Shown one piece after another: positions 18,943 to 28,822 of a stretch of 64,000 bases of DNA. The DNA is from Bacteroidales bacterium (GTDB lineage: Bacteria; Bacteroidota; Bacteroidia; Bacteroidales; UBA12077). A program made the position numbers and the translations under genes. Each line of letters starts with the position of its first letter. Position 1 is the stretch's first letter. Location: positions 1-64,000 of the forward strand of contig JANQHE010000018.1 of NCBI GenBank assembly GCA_028282785.1, read 5' to 3'. The notes beneath the pieces were generated by a model that had not been told where the DNA came from, ran no database searches, and saw only the letters and a list, made by a program, of their open reading frames with translations.

Positions 18943-19329
18943 ATGAAATTAATTTTGAATTTATCGTTCTTAATTGCGTTAAATATAGCAGGTTTTAGCC
19001 AGGAAGTCAATACTTGTTATACCGAGATTAATTGCCGGGATTTTAATCTAATCATAGAAAATAAAGATCCTGTAATTATTGATATAAGATTTCAAAGGGC
19101 CTACAAAAAGGAAAGAATAATAGGAGCTCAAAATGCAGCTGATAAAATAGCCCTTAAAGAATTACTGAATGATATCGATAAAAATATGATTGTATTGGTT
19201 TATTGTAAAGAAGGAAGCCGCAGTAGAACCGCTTGTGAAATTATCTGTAAAGACCTTAATTTTAAAAATGTATTTAGCCTAAATAGTGGTTTTATGAGTT
19301 GGAAAAAGAAAGGATATCCAACAAACTAA
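18943..19329 (+). CDS. Periplasmic rhodanese-like domain protein
   Basis: A 128-residue protein with a signal peptide (LILNLSFLIALNIAGFSQ) and one rhodanese domain. The active-site loop is VYCKEGSRSRTA, where cysteine can carry sulfane sulfur; DIRFQRAYKKERIIGAQNA and LNSGFMSWKKKGYP are the usual flanking features. It may transfer sulfur or act in thiol chemistry in the periplasm; the substrate is unknown. TAAATTTG at 18910-18917 fits a Bacteroidota -7 element 25 bases before the ATG. It stands alone and converges with lapA. Confidence 0.9.
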   Translation: MKLILNLSFLIALNIAGFSQEVNTCYTEINCRDFNLIIENKDPVIIDIRFQRAYKKERIIGAQNAADKIALKELLNDIDKNMIVLVYCKEGSRSRTACEIICKDLNFKNVFSLNSGFMSWKKKGYPTN

Positions 19330-19347
19330 GTTAAATTTAACAAGTAA

Positions 19348-19689
19348 TTAATTCCCTGTCTTTTCTTCGGTTTTATCATTTTGTTCTTTTTCTTCTTCTT
19401 TATTTTTACTTACCCCATATTCTTTTTTGTATTCGTCGAGAATATTTTTGAGCTTGGTTATTTCAGATTTATTATCAGTGATTGTAGTTTTTAATTTTTT
19501 AATGGTTGGATACGAAAGTAACAATCCAACAAAAATACCAATTATCACTGTAATAAGTAAAATTAGTGATAAGGATCCCTGAACCGGATTACCAATTATA
19601 AAATCCAATTCAATAGGTACACTATTTCGTAATGCGAATATTACTAAAATAAGCGCTGATAATAAGCCGATTATGAGTGATTTTTGCAT
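19348..19689 (-). CDS. LapA family (DUF1049) membrane protein
   Basis: A 113-residue protein with two hydrophobic helices (LIIGLLSALILVIFALRNS and LSLILLITVIIGIFVGLLLSY), followed by a charged coiled-coil tail of Lys/Glu. This is the LapA/DUF1049 layout. In E. coli, LapA works with LapB in regulating lipopolysaccharide synthesis. No lapB is adjacent, so the same role here is only possible. It begins 11 bases after the hybrid kinase ends and is probably co-transcribed with it. Confidence 0.82.
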   Translation of the reverse strand: MQKSLIIGLLSALILVIFALRNSVPIELDFIIGNPVQGSLSLILLITVIIGIFVGLLLSYPTIKKLKTTITDNKSEITKLKNILDEYKKEYGVSKNKEEEKEQNDKTEEKTGN

Positions 19690-19700
19690 ATTATTTTATT

Positions 19701-22514
19701 TTAATTGTAAATGTAATGATTTATTTTTTCAAATAAAATGTCTTTATCCAGTGGTTTTGACATATAATCATCACAACCGTTTTGTAGACAAATTTCCCGG
19801 TCGTTATACATAGCATATGCAGTTTGTGCGATTACAGGTAAATTTGGATTAATCTCTTTGATTTGTTGGGTTGTTTCAAATCCATTAATATCAGGTAGTT
19901 GAATATCCATTAAAACTATTTTAATATGTTTATTTGATTTTACTACTTCGATAGCTTCGGATCCACTGCGAGCAATAACAACTTGTGCTCCGAACTTTAC
20001 CAAAAATCCTCTCAATAATTCAAGATTATCATTGTCATCTTCAACAACTAAAACGTGCACATTTTTTAAATTTTTCATATTACCGGTTGTTTTAAATTTA
20101 ATGTCTTTAGGTTCGTAAAAGCCTGTAGTATGACTAACCGGAATAGTAAAATAGAATATCGAACCTCCTTGTATGTTATTAGATAAATCTTCCGGAGTGG
20201 ATTCGAACCAAATTTCACCATTTAATAATTCTATTAGTCCTTTAGAGATAGCTAAGCCAAGTCCTGTTCCTTGTTGATTATTATGCTTTTTAGTTTCTAT
20301 TTGCCCAAAACGTTCAAAGATTATATCCTGCATGTTTTTATTAATACCAATTCCTGTATCCGAAACAAAAAACTGATAATAAGATTTTTCATCTTTTTTA
20401 ATTATAGAATATCCAAAACTAATCAATCCCGATTCTGTAAATTTAAAGGCGTTGCTAAGCAAATTGTTGAGAACTTGCTTTAAGCGAGAATCGTCAGTAA
20501 AAATAGAATTAGTGTTACCTGAAGGAATCTTGAGAATAAGTTTAATATCTTGTTTTTTGTGTCTCTTTTGATATTCGAAGAACATTTGATAAACTTCTTC
20601 CAATAACGGATTTATTTCAAATATTTTTTTATTAACTGATAATTGCCCTGCTTCCATTTTAGCAACATCAATGATATCATTTATTAAATTAAGTAATTGT
20701 TTACCATTGGAATCAATGATTTTTAAATAATCTAATCTTTCCTGGTCAGAGATACCTTGATCTGTTAAAAGTTCGGCAAAACCCAGGATACCATTCATTG
20801 GTGTGCGTATTTCATGTGACATATTAGCTAAAAAAGCCGATTTTAGTTTATCACTTTCTTCAGCTTTTTCTTTAGCTTCCAGTAAATCGGTCATCAATTT
20901 CCTTAGATTAGTAATATCACTTGCAATACCAGCGCGGCGATATAACTTACCATTTGAGTCAAAAACAGGAAAGGTTCTAATCCATAGCCAACGAATTTTA
21001 CCATCAGGTTTTATGATGCGATGTTCGTAAAAATGATTTTTATATGGATACTGTGAATTGTACTTTCGTTGACTAACTATTTTTTCTCTGTCTTCAGGAT
21101 GAATCCAGTTTCTGTATGAACCAAAATCTTCAAATATTTCTTTAAACCTTTCTCCAACAATTTTATAGCAGGCAGGATTAGCATAAATAACTTTTTGATC
21201 TAAAGATCTTAACCAAAAAGCATCATTAATATTTTCAGATAACTGGCGGAAATTTCCTTCACTTATTTCTAATTGTTGTTGAGTCTTTTTAAGATCAGTA
21301 ATATTTACAATTATTCCTCTTATACCGGTAATATTATTACCAGTTTTGATAACATTTGAATATATAAGAATAGGGAACCTTTTCCCACTTTTGGTAAGTG
21401 CGGTATATTCTTCTCCTGTTACACTTTCTTTTCCGAGTAAAAGACTAATATTCTTTTGTGCTCTTTCTATTTCTTCCGGAGCAAGTATTTGAATAATATG
21501 TAATCCGTTTTCCAGATCTTCAGGATTATATTCAAAAATCTCAAACCCCTTTAAATTAACAAATGTAATATTTCCGTGAACGTCCGTTTCAAAAATTACC
21601 TCAGGAAGCAGTGTAGCAAGAGATTTGAATTTTTCTTCGCTTTCCTCAAGTTTCAACCAAATTTCTTTTTCTTCCTGAATAATTCTTACTAATCCAACAA
21701 GTTTCAGAGGCTTTGAGTCCTTATCCCAATCGATGATTCTTCCTGTAGCTTTTAACCAGATCCAATTGCTTTTTTTATGCTTAACTCTAAATTCAAGGTT
21801 TAAAGTTGCTTTTATTCCCCGAGCATGTTTTGAGATTAGTTTTTGTGCTTTTTTATAATCTTCCGGATGAATTAAACTTCCTGTTTTCTCTAATAATTCA
21901 TCAAATTCCGATTCATCATATCCTAAAGCCTCATATATCTCGGGAAGAACAGAAATTCTATACGTTTTAAGATCGATTTCAAAAGAAAAATAACTAGCAG
22001 CTTCTGTAGCAATCTGAAGCTTCTGCTGATGCTCTTTTAATTCAAATTCCCTATTTTTTGCAATGGTTTCATCAACGTAGATACTTACTATTTCATTATC
22101 CGTAAGCTTATAAATATAATTTTGTTTCCATTCAATAATCTTACCTGATGAAAACGCAATCGCCGGAAATTCTTCAGCTTTGTTTTGTTTAAATACACGT
22201 TGTAACGCATTCAGGAAACCAGATGTTTTAATAGATGGGAAAACATCTGCCGGATTTTTACCAATTATTTCGCTACGGTTCACTTTTTCAAACTCTTCAG
22301 CTTTTTTATTGAAATATTTAATAATAAAGCTTTTTCCATTATCCTTTGATTCAAAAAGTGCAATAGCATTTTTTGAATATTCACAGATATCAAAAAATAA
22401 CTTAGGATCAATATCAAATGTTATTTCTGAATATTTTGATTTTAAGGAGATTATCTCGTTTTCTAGGGTGTTGATCCTATCCTGCAACTCTTCATATGAA
22501 GGCAGTTTTTCCAT
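19701..22514 (-). CDS. Hybrid PAS sensor histidine kinase with C-terminal receiver
   Basis: A 937-residue cytoplasmic hybrid kinase. It begins with a short coiled coil (YEELQDRINTLENEIISLK), then about four PAS/PAC units (residues ~40-535), a HisKA domain with LANMSHEIRTPMNGILGF (His near 567), an ATPase (LNNLLSNAFKFT, DTGIGI, GTGLGLAISKGL) and a receiver (VLVVEDDNDNLELL, IVLMDIQLPDINGF with Asp near 870, YMSKPLDKD). No transmembrane segment is visible. No separate output protein is encoded next to it, so signalling probably runs to an unlinked phosphotransfer protein. The signal is unknown. lapA follows after 11 bases. Confidence 0.94.
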   Translation of the reverse strand: MEKLPSYEELQDRINTLENEIISLKSKYSEITFDIDPKLFFDICEYSKNAIALFESKDNGKSFIIKYFNKKAEEFEKVNRSEIIGKNPADVFPSIKTSGFLNALQRVFKQNKAEEFPAIAFSSGKIIEWKQNYIYKLTDNEIVSIYVDETIAKNREFELKEHQQKLQIATEAASYFSFEIDLKTYRISVLPEIYEALGYDESEFDELLEKTGSLIHPEDYKKAQKLISKHARGIKATLNLEFRVKHKKSNWIWLKATGRIIDWDKDSKPLKLVGLVRIIQEEKEIWLKLEESEEKFKSLATLLPEVIFETDVHGNITFVNLKGFEIFEYNPEDLENGLHIIQILAPEEIERAQKNISLLLGKESVTGEEYTALTKSGKRFPILIYSNVIKTGNNITGIRGIIVNITDLKKTQQQLEISEGNFRQLSENINDAFWLRSLDQKVIYANPACYKIVGERFKEIFEDFGSYRNWIHPEDREKIVSQRKYNSQYPYKNHFYEHRIIKPDGKIRWLWIRTFPVFDSNGKLYRRAGIASDITNLRKLMTDLLEAKEKAEESDKLKSAFLANMSHEIRTPMNGILGFAELLTDQGISDQERLDYLKIIDSNGKQLLNLINDIIDVAKMEAGQLSVNKKIFEINPLLEEVYQMFFEYQKRHKKQDIKLILKIPSGNTNSIFTDDSRLKQVLNNLLSNAFKFTESGLISFGYSIIKKDEKSYYQFFVSDTGIGINKNMQDIIFERFGQIETKKHNNQQGTGLGLAISKGLIELLNGEIWFESTPEDLSNNIQGGSIFYFTIPVSHTTGFYEPKDIKFKTTGNMKNLKNVHVLVVEDDNDNLELLRGFLVKFGAQVVIARSGSEAIEVVKSNKHIKIVLMDIQLPDINGFETTQQIKEINPNLPVIAQTAYAMYNDREICLQNGCDDYMSKPLDKDILFEKINHYIYN

Positions 22515-22634
22515 AGTTAATTAATTAATCGTGAATTACGTTCCAAGTCAATATAAATATACAGAATGAAAGCATAAATGTCAATAAAACAAGACGCCCC
22601 AGTATATGAATTACTAAAGATTAATACATGATGA

Positions 22635-22666
22635 AATAAAAAAATCCGGGATTTCTCCCGGATTTT
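22635..22666 (-). terminator. Intrinsic terminator of the RND efflux operon
   Basis: An 11-bp perfect stem (AAAATCCGGGA at 22641-22651, TCCCGGATTTT at 22656-22666) encloses a 4-base loop and is followed in the minus direction by a T-rich tail. It lies 18 bases beyond the permease stop. Confidence 0.92.
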
Positions 22667-22684
22667 AAATATTTGTCAATATAA

Positions 22685-25600
22685 TTATTTGTTGTTCTTC
22701 GCAATGCTAACTTTTATTCCTTCGGTATAACCGGAAATTTTCTTTTGGGCAATTACTGTCATACGGTACATAACAGGAACAATTACGAGCGTTAAGAACG
22801 TTGAGAATGTTAAACCAAAAATAACAGTCCACGACATTGGGCCCCAATAAGCAGCATTATCGCCTCCGAAGTATATGTTTGGATCATAATTTCTGAACAA
22901 TCCTTCAAAATCAAAATTTAATCCTATTGCCATTGGTAATAATCCAAGTATTGTAGTAATTGCTGTTAACAGTACAGGACGTAACCTGGTTTTTCCACCT
23001 TCAATGATACATTCTGTTGCTGCACTTACCGGAAGGAATTCGCCTTCTGCTAAACCAAGCTCTTTACGCTTTCTTTTCTTCAATAATTCTATATAATCAA
23101 TTAATACAATTGCGTTATTTACTACAATTCCGGCAAGGGAAATAATGCCAATCCCGGTCATTATTATTACAAAATCCATTCTAAATGTCCATAATCCTCC
23201 AAAAACACCAATTGTACTGAAAAGAACACTGGTTAAAATAATTAATGTGCGAATCAAAGAATTAAACTGTGTAACAAGGATAAGTAATATTAATGCTAAG
23301 GCTATTAACATCGCATTTGCCAAAAATTCTGATGATTCATCCTGTTCCTGTTGTTCTCCGGTAAATTCATAACGATAACCGGCAGGCATCTCAAATTCTT
23401 CCATAATGGCAGCTAACTGCATGTTAATTGTGTTTGCATTATAGCCTTCAATTACATTTGAATATAAGGTAATTACACGATCCAGATCCTTACGGCGAAT
23501 TGAACTAAATGTAGTTGAATATTCATAATTAGCTACAGCAGAAAGAGGAATATAAGCTGGTGGACCATCTCCAAAAACAGGAATTTTCATATTCATCATA
23601 GCCGGTAAGTTATAACGATACTCATCCTTTAACCGGATCATGATAGGATATTCATCTTCACCTACCTTAAAATCAGAAACTTCATCACCAAATAGAGATT
23701 GTCGTATTGTATTAGCAATCATAACAGTTGATAATCCATATCTTTGAGCCTTATCTCTGTCTATATGAATTAATAATTCCGGATTTTGAGTGCTTATATT
23801 CATTTTTAAGCCCTCAATACCCGCAATATTTGCTAATTCAATTATATTTTTGATGGTGTCTCCAAGATGAATTAATTGGTCAAAATCTTGCCCTATAATT
23901 TCCAGATTAATAGGTTTTCCAGTAGGAGGTCCGTCTTGTGGTTTGGCCACCTCAAGCTCAACTCCGGGATATTTGCCAAGCATATGGCTACTTAAATCAC
24001 TAAGCATTTTTGATGTGCTTACTTTATCCCTGTCTTCAAAATCTATAAAACTAATTATAATAATAGCTTCATTAGGTTTTCCTCCTTCTCCAATTGCCAT
24101 TGGATCACCTTTCCCAACTGTTGCCAAAATAGATTCTACAATTGGCATACCTGATTCATTAACGTAGGGTTTATAAAACTCTGTTACTTCTTCTTCTATG
24201 GTATTAACAATTTCATTGGTTTCTGTTATATCTGTTCCTTCCGGTAATTTTACAATAACATTTACCGATTTTGGATCGGTATCGGGAAAAAATACAATAT
24301 CAGGAACGTTAGAGAAAAAGAGCATTATGGTAATAATTAATAATGCCAATGTTCCACCAAAGAATAGTAATAACCGCTTACCTTTTAAAGCGTAATTAAG
24401 TACTTTACTATAAAGCTTTTCTAAACGTACTAAGAAAATATCCTGGAACCACGATTCCATTCTTTGTAAGAATAACTTATGTAAAATTCCAATAAATCCA
24501 AATATGATTAATAAATTACCTAATATCATTACTTTGCCAAGAACTAATAAAAATCCTATGACTAGCATTACTATGGCAATAATTAAGGCTTTTCGTTTTT
24601 GTTTTTTTGTTTTATTATTTTTCTCGTCCTCGCTTGTTTTTATGAAAGTTGCTACTACCACAGGAATAATTACTAAAGCAACAAACAGAGAAGAAGTTAG
24701 TACAATAATTAGAGTAATAGGTAAGTATTTCATAAACTCTCCAATTATACTATCCCACATTACCAATGGGAAAAAAGCAGCTAAAGTTGTTGCAGTTGAA
24801 GCTATAATAGGGATCGCAATCTCACCAACGGCTTCTTTGGCTGCTTGCCATGGATTATAACCTTTATCGACATACCGGTAAATGTTTTCCACAACTACAA
24901 TGGCATTATCAACCAGCATACCTAGCGCCAGAATAAGTGAAAATAATACGATAAAATTGATACGGAAATCAATTGCCCCGATAACAACGAATGAAATAAA
25001 CATAGACATTGGAATAGCTAATCCAACGAATAAAGCATTTCTTGTTCCTAAAAAGAAAAATAGTACGATGATAACGAATATTACACCCATTATCATACTA
25101 TTTTCCAGTGCACTTAATTGTAACTTAATGTCGACACTTTGGTCATCCGTAATCGAGATTTTAAGATTTTCAGGAATAACTTTATTTTCCTTAGCTTCTT
25201 CTAATTTAGCATATATCTGATCTGTTGTTGAAAGCAAGTTTTCTCCTCCTTTTTTAACAACCTGGATAGATACAACTGATTTCTTATTCAATCGTGCAAA
25301 ACTTTTTGGTTCTGCGTATCCATCAACTACTTCAGCAACATCTTTTAAATATACATTTTTACCTTCTTCACTTTTTATGATGATATTTTCAAGATCCTTA
25401 ATATCTTCAAATTCCCCAACAGTCCTGATGCTACGACGAGTTCGTCCTAACATAATTTCTCCGCCGGACATTGAAATATTCTCATTTACAATAGCATTTC
25501 TAATTTCAAAAAAGCTGATTTCTAATGCCTCAAGTTTATGTAAATCAACATTTACTTTAATTTCCCGGTCGTTTACTCCTTCAATTAATGCTTTGGAAAC

Positions 25601-26152
25601 TTCAGGTATACTTTCGAACTCATCTTGCAATTGTTCTGCATAATACTTTAATTCTTCTATACTATACTCACCTGATAAATTGATATTTATAATAGGGAAT
25701 TCGGAAAAATCAATATCGAAAGCACTTGGGCCAGGAAATTCAGGACCTTCCGGAGGAAGTTCAGTTTTTGCATTATCAACACCATCTTTAACTCTTCGTA
25801 AAGCATCTTCCAAATCAACATCCGTATTGAATTCCACAAAAATCATGGATGCATCCTGAGCAGATATCGAAGTAATTTCTTTTAAACCACGAACATTCTC
25901 TAATTCTTTTTCAAGCGGACGGGTAACTAAATTCTCAATATCTTCCGGAGAATTACCCGGATATACTGTTGAAACCATGATTTGTGGCCAAACAATTTCA
26001 GGGAATAATTCCTTTGGTAAACTTCTGTACGAATATATACCAAAAAACAAAAGTATTATTGCAAGAAGGTATACTGTATTTTTATTTTTAAGAGCAAGGG
26101 AGGTTAGTTTAAACTCCCTTATCACTTTTTTATCTGATTTATTATCTGTCAT
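22685..26152 (-). CDS. RND efflux transporter permease (HAE1/AcrB type)
   Basis: The inner-membrane, proton-driven pump of a tripartite efflux system. At 1155 residues it is about 100 longer than AcrB. It shows the RND pattern: TM1 near residues 20-35, a large porter domain (VYPGNSPEDIENLVTRPLE), the TM4 relay region GMLVDNAIVVVENIY (near 405), a second porter domain, and the C-terminal helix bundle. The TM4 motif has Asp-Asn where AcrB has Asp-Asp. An insertion near residues 505-575 contains a Lys-rich stretch and two extra hydrophobic segments (ALIIAIVMLVIGFLLVLG and LGNLLIIFGFIGIL). It is the last gene of the tetR-tolC-adaptor-permease operon. Confidence 0.95.
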   Translation of the reverse strand: MTDNKSDKKVIREFKLTSLALKNKNTVYLLAIILLFFGIYSYRSLPKELFPEIVWPQIMVSTVYPGNSPEDIENLVTRPLEKELENVRGLKEITSISAQDASMIFVEFNTDVDLEDALRRVKDGVDNAKTELPPEGPEFPGPSAFDIDFSEFPIININLSGEYSIEELKYYAEQLQDEFESIPEVSKALIEGVNDREIKVNVDLHKLEALEISFFEIRNAIVNENISMSGGEIMLGRTRRSIRTVGEFEDIKDLENIIIKSEEGKNVYLKDVAEVVDGYAEPKSFARLNKKSVVSIQVVKKGGENLLSTTDQIYAKLEEAKENKVIPENLKISITDDQSVDIKLQLSALENSMIMGVIFVIIVLFFFLGTRNALFVGLAIPMSMFISFVVIGAIDFRINFIVLFSLILALGMLVDNAIVVVENIYRYVDKGYNPWQAAKEAVGEIAIPIIASTATTLAAFFPLVMWDSIIGEFMKYLPITLIIVLTSSLFVALVIIPVVVATFIKTSEDEKNNKTKKQKRKALIIAIVMLVIGFLLVLGKVMILGNLLIIFGFIGILHKLFLQRMESWFQDIFLVRLEKLYSKVLNYALKGKRLLLFFGGTLALLIITIMLFFSNVPDIVFFPDTDPKSVNVIVKLPEGTDITETNEIVNTIEEEVTEFYKPYVNESGMPIVESILATVGKGDPMAIGEGGKPNEAIIIISFIDFEDRDKVSTSKMLSDLSSHMLGKYPGVELEVAKPQDGPPTGKPINLEIIGQDFDQLIHLGDTIKNIIELANIAGIEGLKMNISTQNPELLIHIDRDKAQRYGLSTVMIANTIRQSLFGDEVSDFKVGEDEYPIMIRLKDEYRYNLPAMMNMKIPVFGDGPPAYIPLSAVANYEYSTTFSSIRRKDLDRVITLYSNVIEGYNANTINMQLAAIMEEFEMPAGYRYEFTGEQQEQDESSEFLANAMLIALALILLILVTQFNSLIRTLIILTSVLFSTIGVFGGLWTFRMDFVIIMTGIGIISLAGIVVNNAIVLIDYIELLKKRKRKELGLAEGEFLPVSAATECIIEGGKTRLRPVLLTAITTILGLLPMAIGLNFDFEGLFRNYDPNIYFGGDNAAYWGPMSWTVIFGLTFSTFLTLVIVPVMYRMTVIAQKKISGYTEGIKVSIAKNNK

Positions 26153-26169
26153 GTCAATTCAATTTCAAA

Positions 26170-27414
26170 TTATTTAACAACATTTACAGGTACTCCTGCA
26201 CTAACCAAATGAAATCCTTTAACAATTACCTGATCGCCATTTACAAGGCCATTAGCAATCATTGTATTTTCTTCATATGATAACTCTGTTGTTACATATT
26301 TTTTTCCAACTATGTATTCTCGATCCTTTTTCACTGCCGTATAAACATAATCGCCTGTAATATCCTTTCTTATTGCTAATGAAGGAACTACAAAAGCATC
26401 GTCAGATGTAAAGTCTTTAATTTTTATGGTAGAAACCATATTTGGCTTAATAGTTTCGCTTTTATTATCGATTTCCATTTCGATTTCAAATGTTCTGCTT
26501 ACTGACGTAATTACTTTTGAAACACGGACAATTGGAGTTTTAATGTTTACATCAGGTAATGATGAAAAACTCATTTCAACAACCTGTCCTTTTTTAATTT
26601 TACCTATAAAAGCTTCGGAAACATCAGCAGTTATGGTAAGTTTGCTTAAATTAACAAACTCTATAACAGGAAAACCCGGACTAGCAATCTCACCCTCTTT
26701 AGGGAATATTTTATCAACAATACCTGTAAAAGGAGCTCTGATTTGAGACATTTTCTTTTGAGCTTCTAGTGCTTCCAATTGAGCTTCTAGTCCTTCCTTT
26801 GTATTTTTAGATGTTAAATATTCAATTTCAGAACCTATTCCTTGTTCCCACAAATTATTTTGTTTCTCAAATGTTGTAGTCGCAAGCTCTAAACTACTTT
26901 TTGTACCTTTAATTTGTTTATCAATTGCATCTGTATTAAGAGATACCAAAAGCTGGCCTTCATTTACACGTTGTCCTTCCGTAACGTATATTTTGTCAAT
27001 ACGACCGTTCATTTCAGGACTTATGTTCGCATAGTTTTTAGCTTCTACTTCACCGTAAGTAATAATGAAATGATCAAATACCTCTGGTTGCATTTCTTTA
27101 ACGGCAACAGGTATTAGGTTTTTCTCTTCTCTCGCGGTCATTTGATTTTCGAGCTTCTTAATCGCAGATTCTATACCTACAATTCTATTTTTCTGCGCCG
27201 CAATTTGTTTAATAAGTTTTAAATCGTTTGGATTAACACTTGTATCGGCTTCTACAATTTCAGCTTCAATATGATTAAGTTGTTTTTCAATATCCAATTG
27301 TACTTTCTGTAAAGAGTCTCGTTTAGCATGTAATTTAGCTAAATCCTTATTTTCTGTTTGTGGGCTACAAGCCGCTAATGCAGCAATTACTGCGAATATA
27401 ATTAACTTTCTCAT
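26170..27414 (-). CDS. RND efflux periplasmic adaptor (membrane fusion protein)
   Basis: A 414-residue lipoprotein; the N-terminus has a lipobox (AALAACSPQ, Cys near 16). A coiled coil (residues ~20-95) is followed by a biotinyl/lipoyl-like half (GRIDKIYVTEGQRVNEGQLL), an alpha hairpin, the returning half (IRAPFTGIVDKIFPKEGEIA) and beta-barrel and membrane-proximal domains ending in ANGLVNGDQVIVKG. It bridges the RND pump and the TolC channel. The charged coiled coil before the lipoyl half is longer than in AcrA. It lies between tolC (2-base gap) and the permease (17-base gap). Confidence 0.94.
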   Translation of the reverse strand: MRKLIIFAVIAALAACSPQTENKDLAKLHAKRDSLQKVQLDIEKQLNHIEAEIVEADTSVNPNDLKLIKQIAAQKNRIVGIESAIKKLENQMTAREEKNLIPVAVKEMQPEVFDHFIITYGEVEAKNYANISPEMNGRIDKIYVTEGQRVNEGQLLVSLNTDAIDKQIKGTKSSLELATTTFEKQNNLWEQGIGSEIEYLTSKNTKEGLEAQLEALEAQKKMSQIRAPFTGIVDKIFPKEGEIASPGFPVIEFVNLSKLTITADVSEAFIGKIKKGQVVEMSFSSLPDVNIKTPIVRVSKVITSVSRTFEIEMEIDNKSETIKPNMVSTIKIKDFTSDDAFVVPSLAIRKDITGDYVYTAVKKDREYIVGKKYVTTELSYEENTMIANGLVNGDQVIVKGFHLVSAGVPVNVVK

Positions 27415-27415
27415 T

Positions 27416-28801
27416 TTATATTTCGTTTAATATTTTTTCTAATTCAATTTTTGTTTGTATTAACTCATAAAGAGCATTTATTTTATCGGTTTCAGCCTGT
27501 AAATATGTATTATTTGCCTGCGTTAAGTCCATACTAGAAACCATACCTTGTTTATATTTTATAGAGTTATTATCGAAAACTCTTTTAGATAATTCCACAT
27601 TTTGAACAGATATTTGATATTTTTCCAAGTTATTATAGAAATTGTATCTTAGCTGTTGCGTTTGAGTAGTTAAATTTTGTTCTACCAATGTTTTTTCATT
27701 AATTGATTTACTATGATCGATTTTTGCTTGTTGAACTAATGCATTTCTTTGAAAACTTGTAAAAATTGGAACATCCAATGTAACTCCTATTATGTGATTA
27801 ATTGTAAAATCAAATGATGATTTATTTGTTTTATCCTGATAATTGTAGTAGGCTGCTAATGTTGGTAAATATTTAGATTGCTCTCGTTTATATAGAAGTT
27901 CATTAAGTTTAACCTGATTATCCATCATTTTATAATCAATGTTATTGGTAACATCAAAACCGGCACTATTTTCTTTTTCGATAATTTGATTATAAACATT
28001 ATCAAGGTTATCTGTTAATATCAATTCTTGATTTAAATCTGTACCTAAAATAATTTTGAAAAAGGCATAAGCAATACTAATTTGACGTTCTATAGTATTT
28101 TTTGCATTAACTAGCGTGTTCAAATTAATTTGTAACTGATCAGCATCTGTTGATTCTAAGAATCCTTGCTCACTTAAAGCTTTAGTTTCTTTAACCAGAG
28201 ATTCCATATTTTCAATCGATGCAGTTACTGTTTTAAGGTTGTCTTTTAAAATTAGAATAGATGCGTAATTAGTTAATACATTAGCTTTTAAATCTCTTTC
28301 TTCTTTTTCATAATTTAATTCAGAGATTTTTAAGTATGCCTTAGCTGCCTGTAATCCAATAATATATTCTCCGCTAAAAATTAACTGTGAAACCGTTACA
28401 GAATAAGTAGTACTATTTTTTACACCTAATTCGAAAGGTTCTCCTGCTTCAAGTGTTGGAAAATCATAAGTTGAACCAAGTGTAGTTAATTCGTCAAATA
28501 TGAGTTGATAAAGTTGCAACGTTGAGCTATCTGTAAAACTAGCTGTAGGGATATCACCAGGTATGTGCTGATATTCTACTTTTCCATTAATCTGAGGTAA
28601 TCCAATAGCTGTTGTTTCCCATACTCTTTTATCTGCTTTATCAATATCTAATCTAACATTCTTTAAAGAAAGATTTTGATTAATAGCATATTCCATTGCC
28701 TCGCTTACCGATAAACTTAAAGCTTCAGTATTTTCTTGTGCTGTAATTATATACGGTAAAAAAATTAATGTCAAAATTGTAATGATTAGTTTATGTTTCA
28801 T
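27416..28801 (-). CDS. TolC family outer membrane efflux protein
   Basis: A 461-residue outer membrane channel with a signal peptide (LIITILTLIFLPYIITAQ). It has the two internally related halves of the TolC family: the first begins LSLSVSEAMEYAINQNLSLKN, and the second contains YLPTLAAYYNY followed by the long helical KIDHSKSINEKTLVEQNL stretch and YKQGMVSSMDLTQANNTYLQAE. It should form a trimeric exit duct for the adaptor and pump encoded next. It follows tetR by 21 bases. Confidence 0.93.
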   Translation of the reverse strand: MKHKLIITILTLIFLPYIITAQENTEALSLSVSEAMEYAINQNLSLKNVRLDIDKADKRVWETTAIGLPQINGKVEYQHIPGDIPTASFTDSSTLQLYQLIFDELTTLGSTYDFPTLEAGEPFELGVKNSTTYSVTVSQLIFSGEYIIGLQAAKAYLKISELNYEKEERDLKANVLTNYASILILKDNLKTVTASIENMESLVKETKALSEQGFLESTDADQLQINLNTLVNAKNTIERQISIAYAFFKIILGTDLNQELILTDNLDNVYNQIIEKENSAGFDVTNNIDYKMMDNQVKLNELLYKREQSKYLPTLAAYYNYQDKTNKSSFDFTINHIIGVTLDVPIFTSFQRNALVQQAKIDHSKSINEKTLVEQNLTTQTQQLRYNFYNNLEKYQISVQNVELSKRVFDNNSIKYKQGMVSSMDLTQANNTYLQAETDKINALYELIQTKIELEKILNEI

Positions 28802-28822
28802 TTTCTAATGTGAATTTATATG

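Noticed and set aside
22180-22524. 114-residue plus-strand ORF opposite the hybrid kinase
   Set aside because: Antisense shadow of a PAS region with clear coding motifs; no family features of its own.
24504-24860. 118-residue plus-strand ORF opposite the RND permease
   Set aside because: It lies wholly inside the permease on the other strand; the same applies to the ORFs at 24882-25220, 25377-25643 and 26426-26746. Their hydrophobic, Ser/Ile-rich composition is what antisense of a membrane protein gives.
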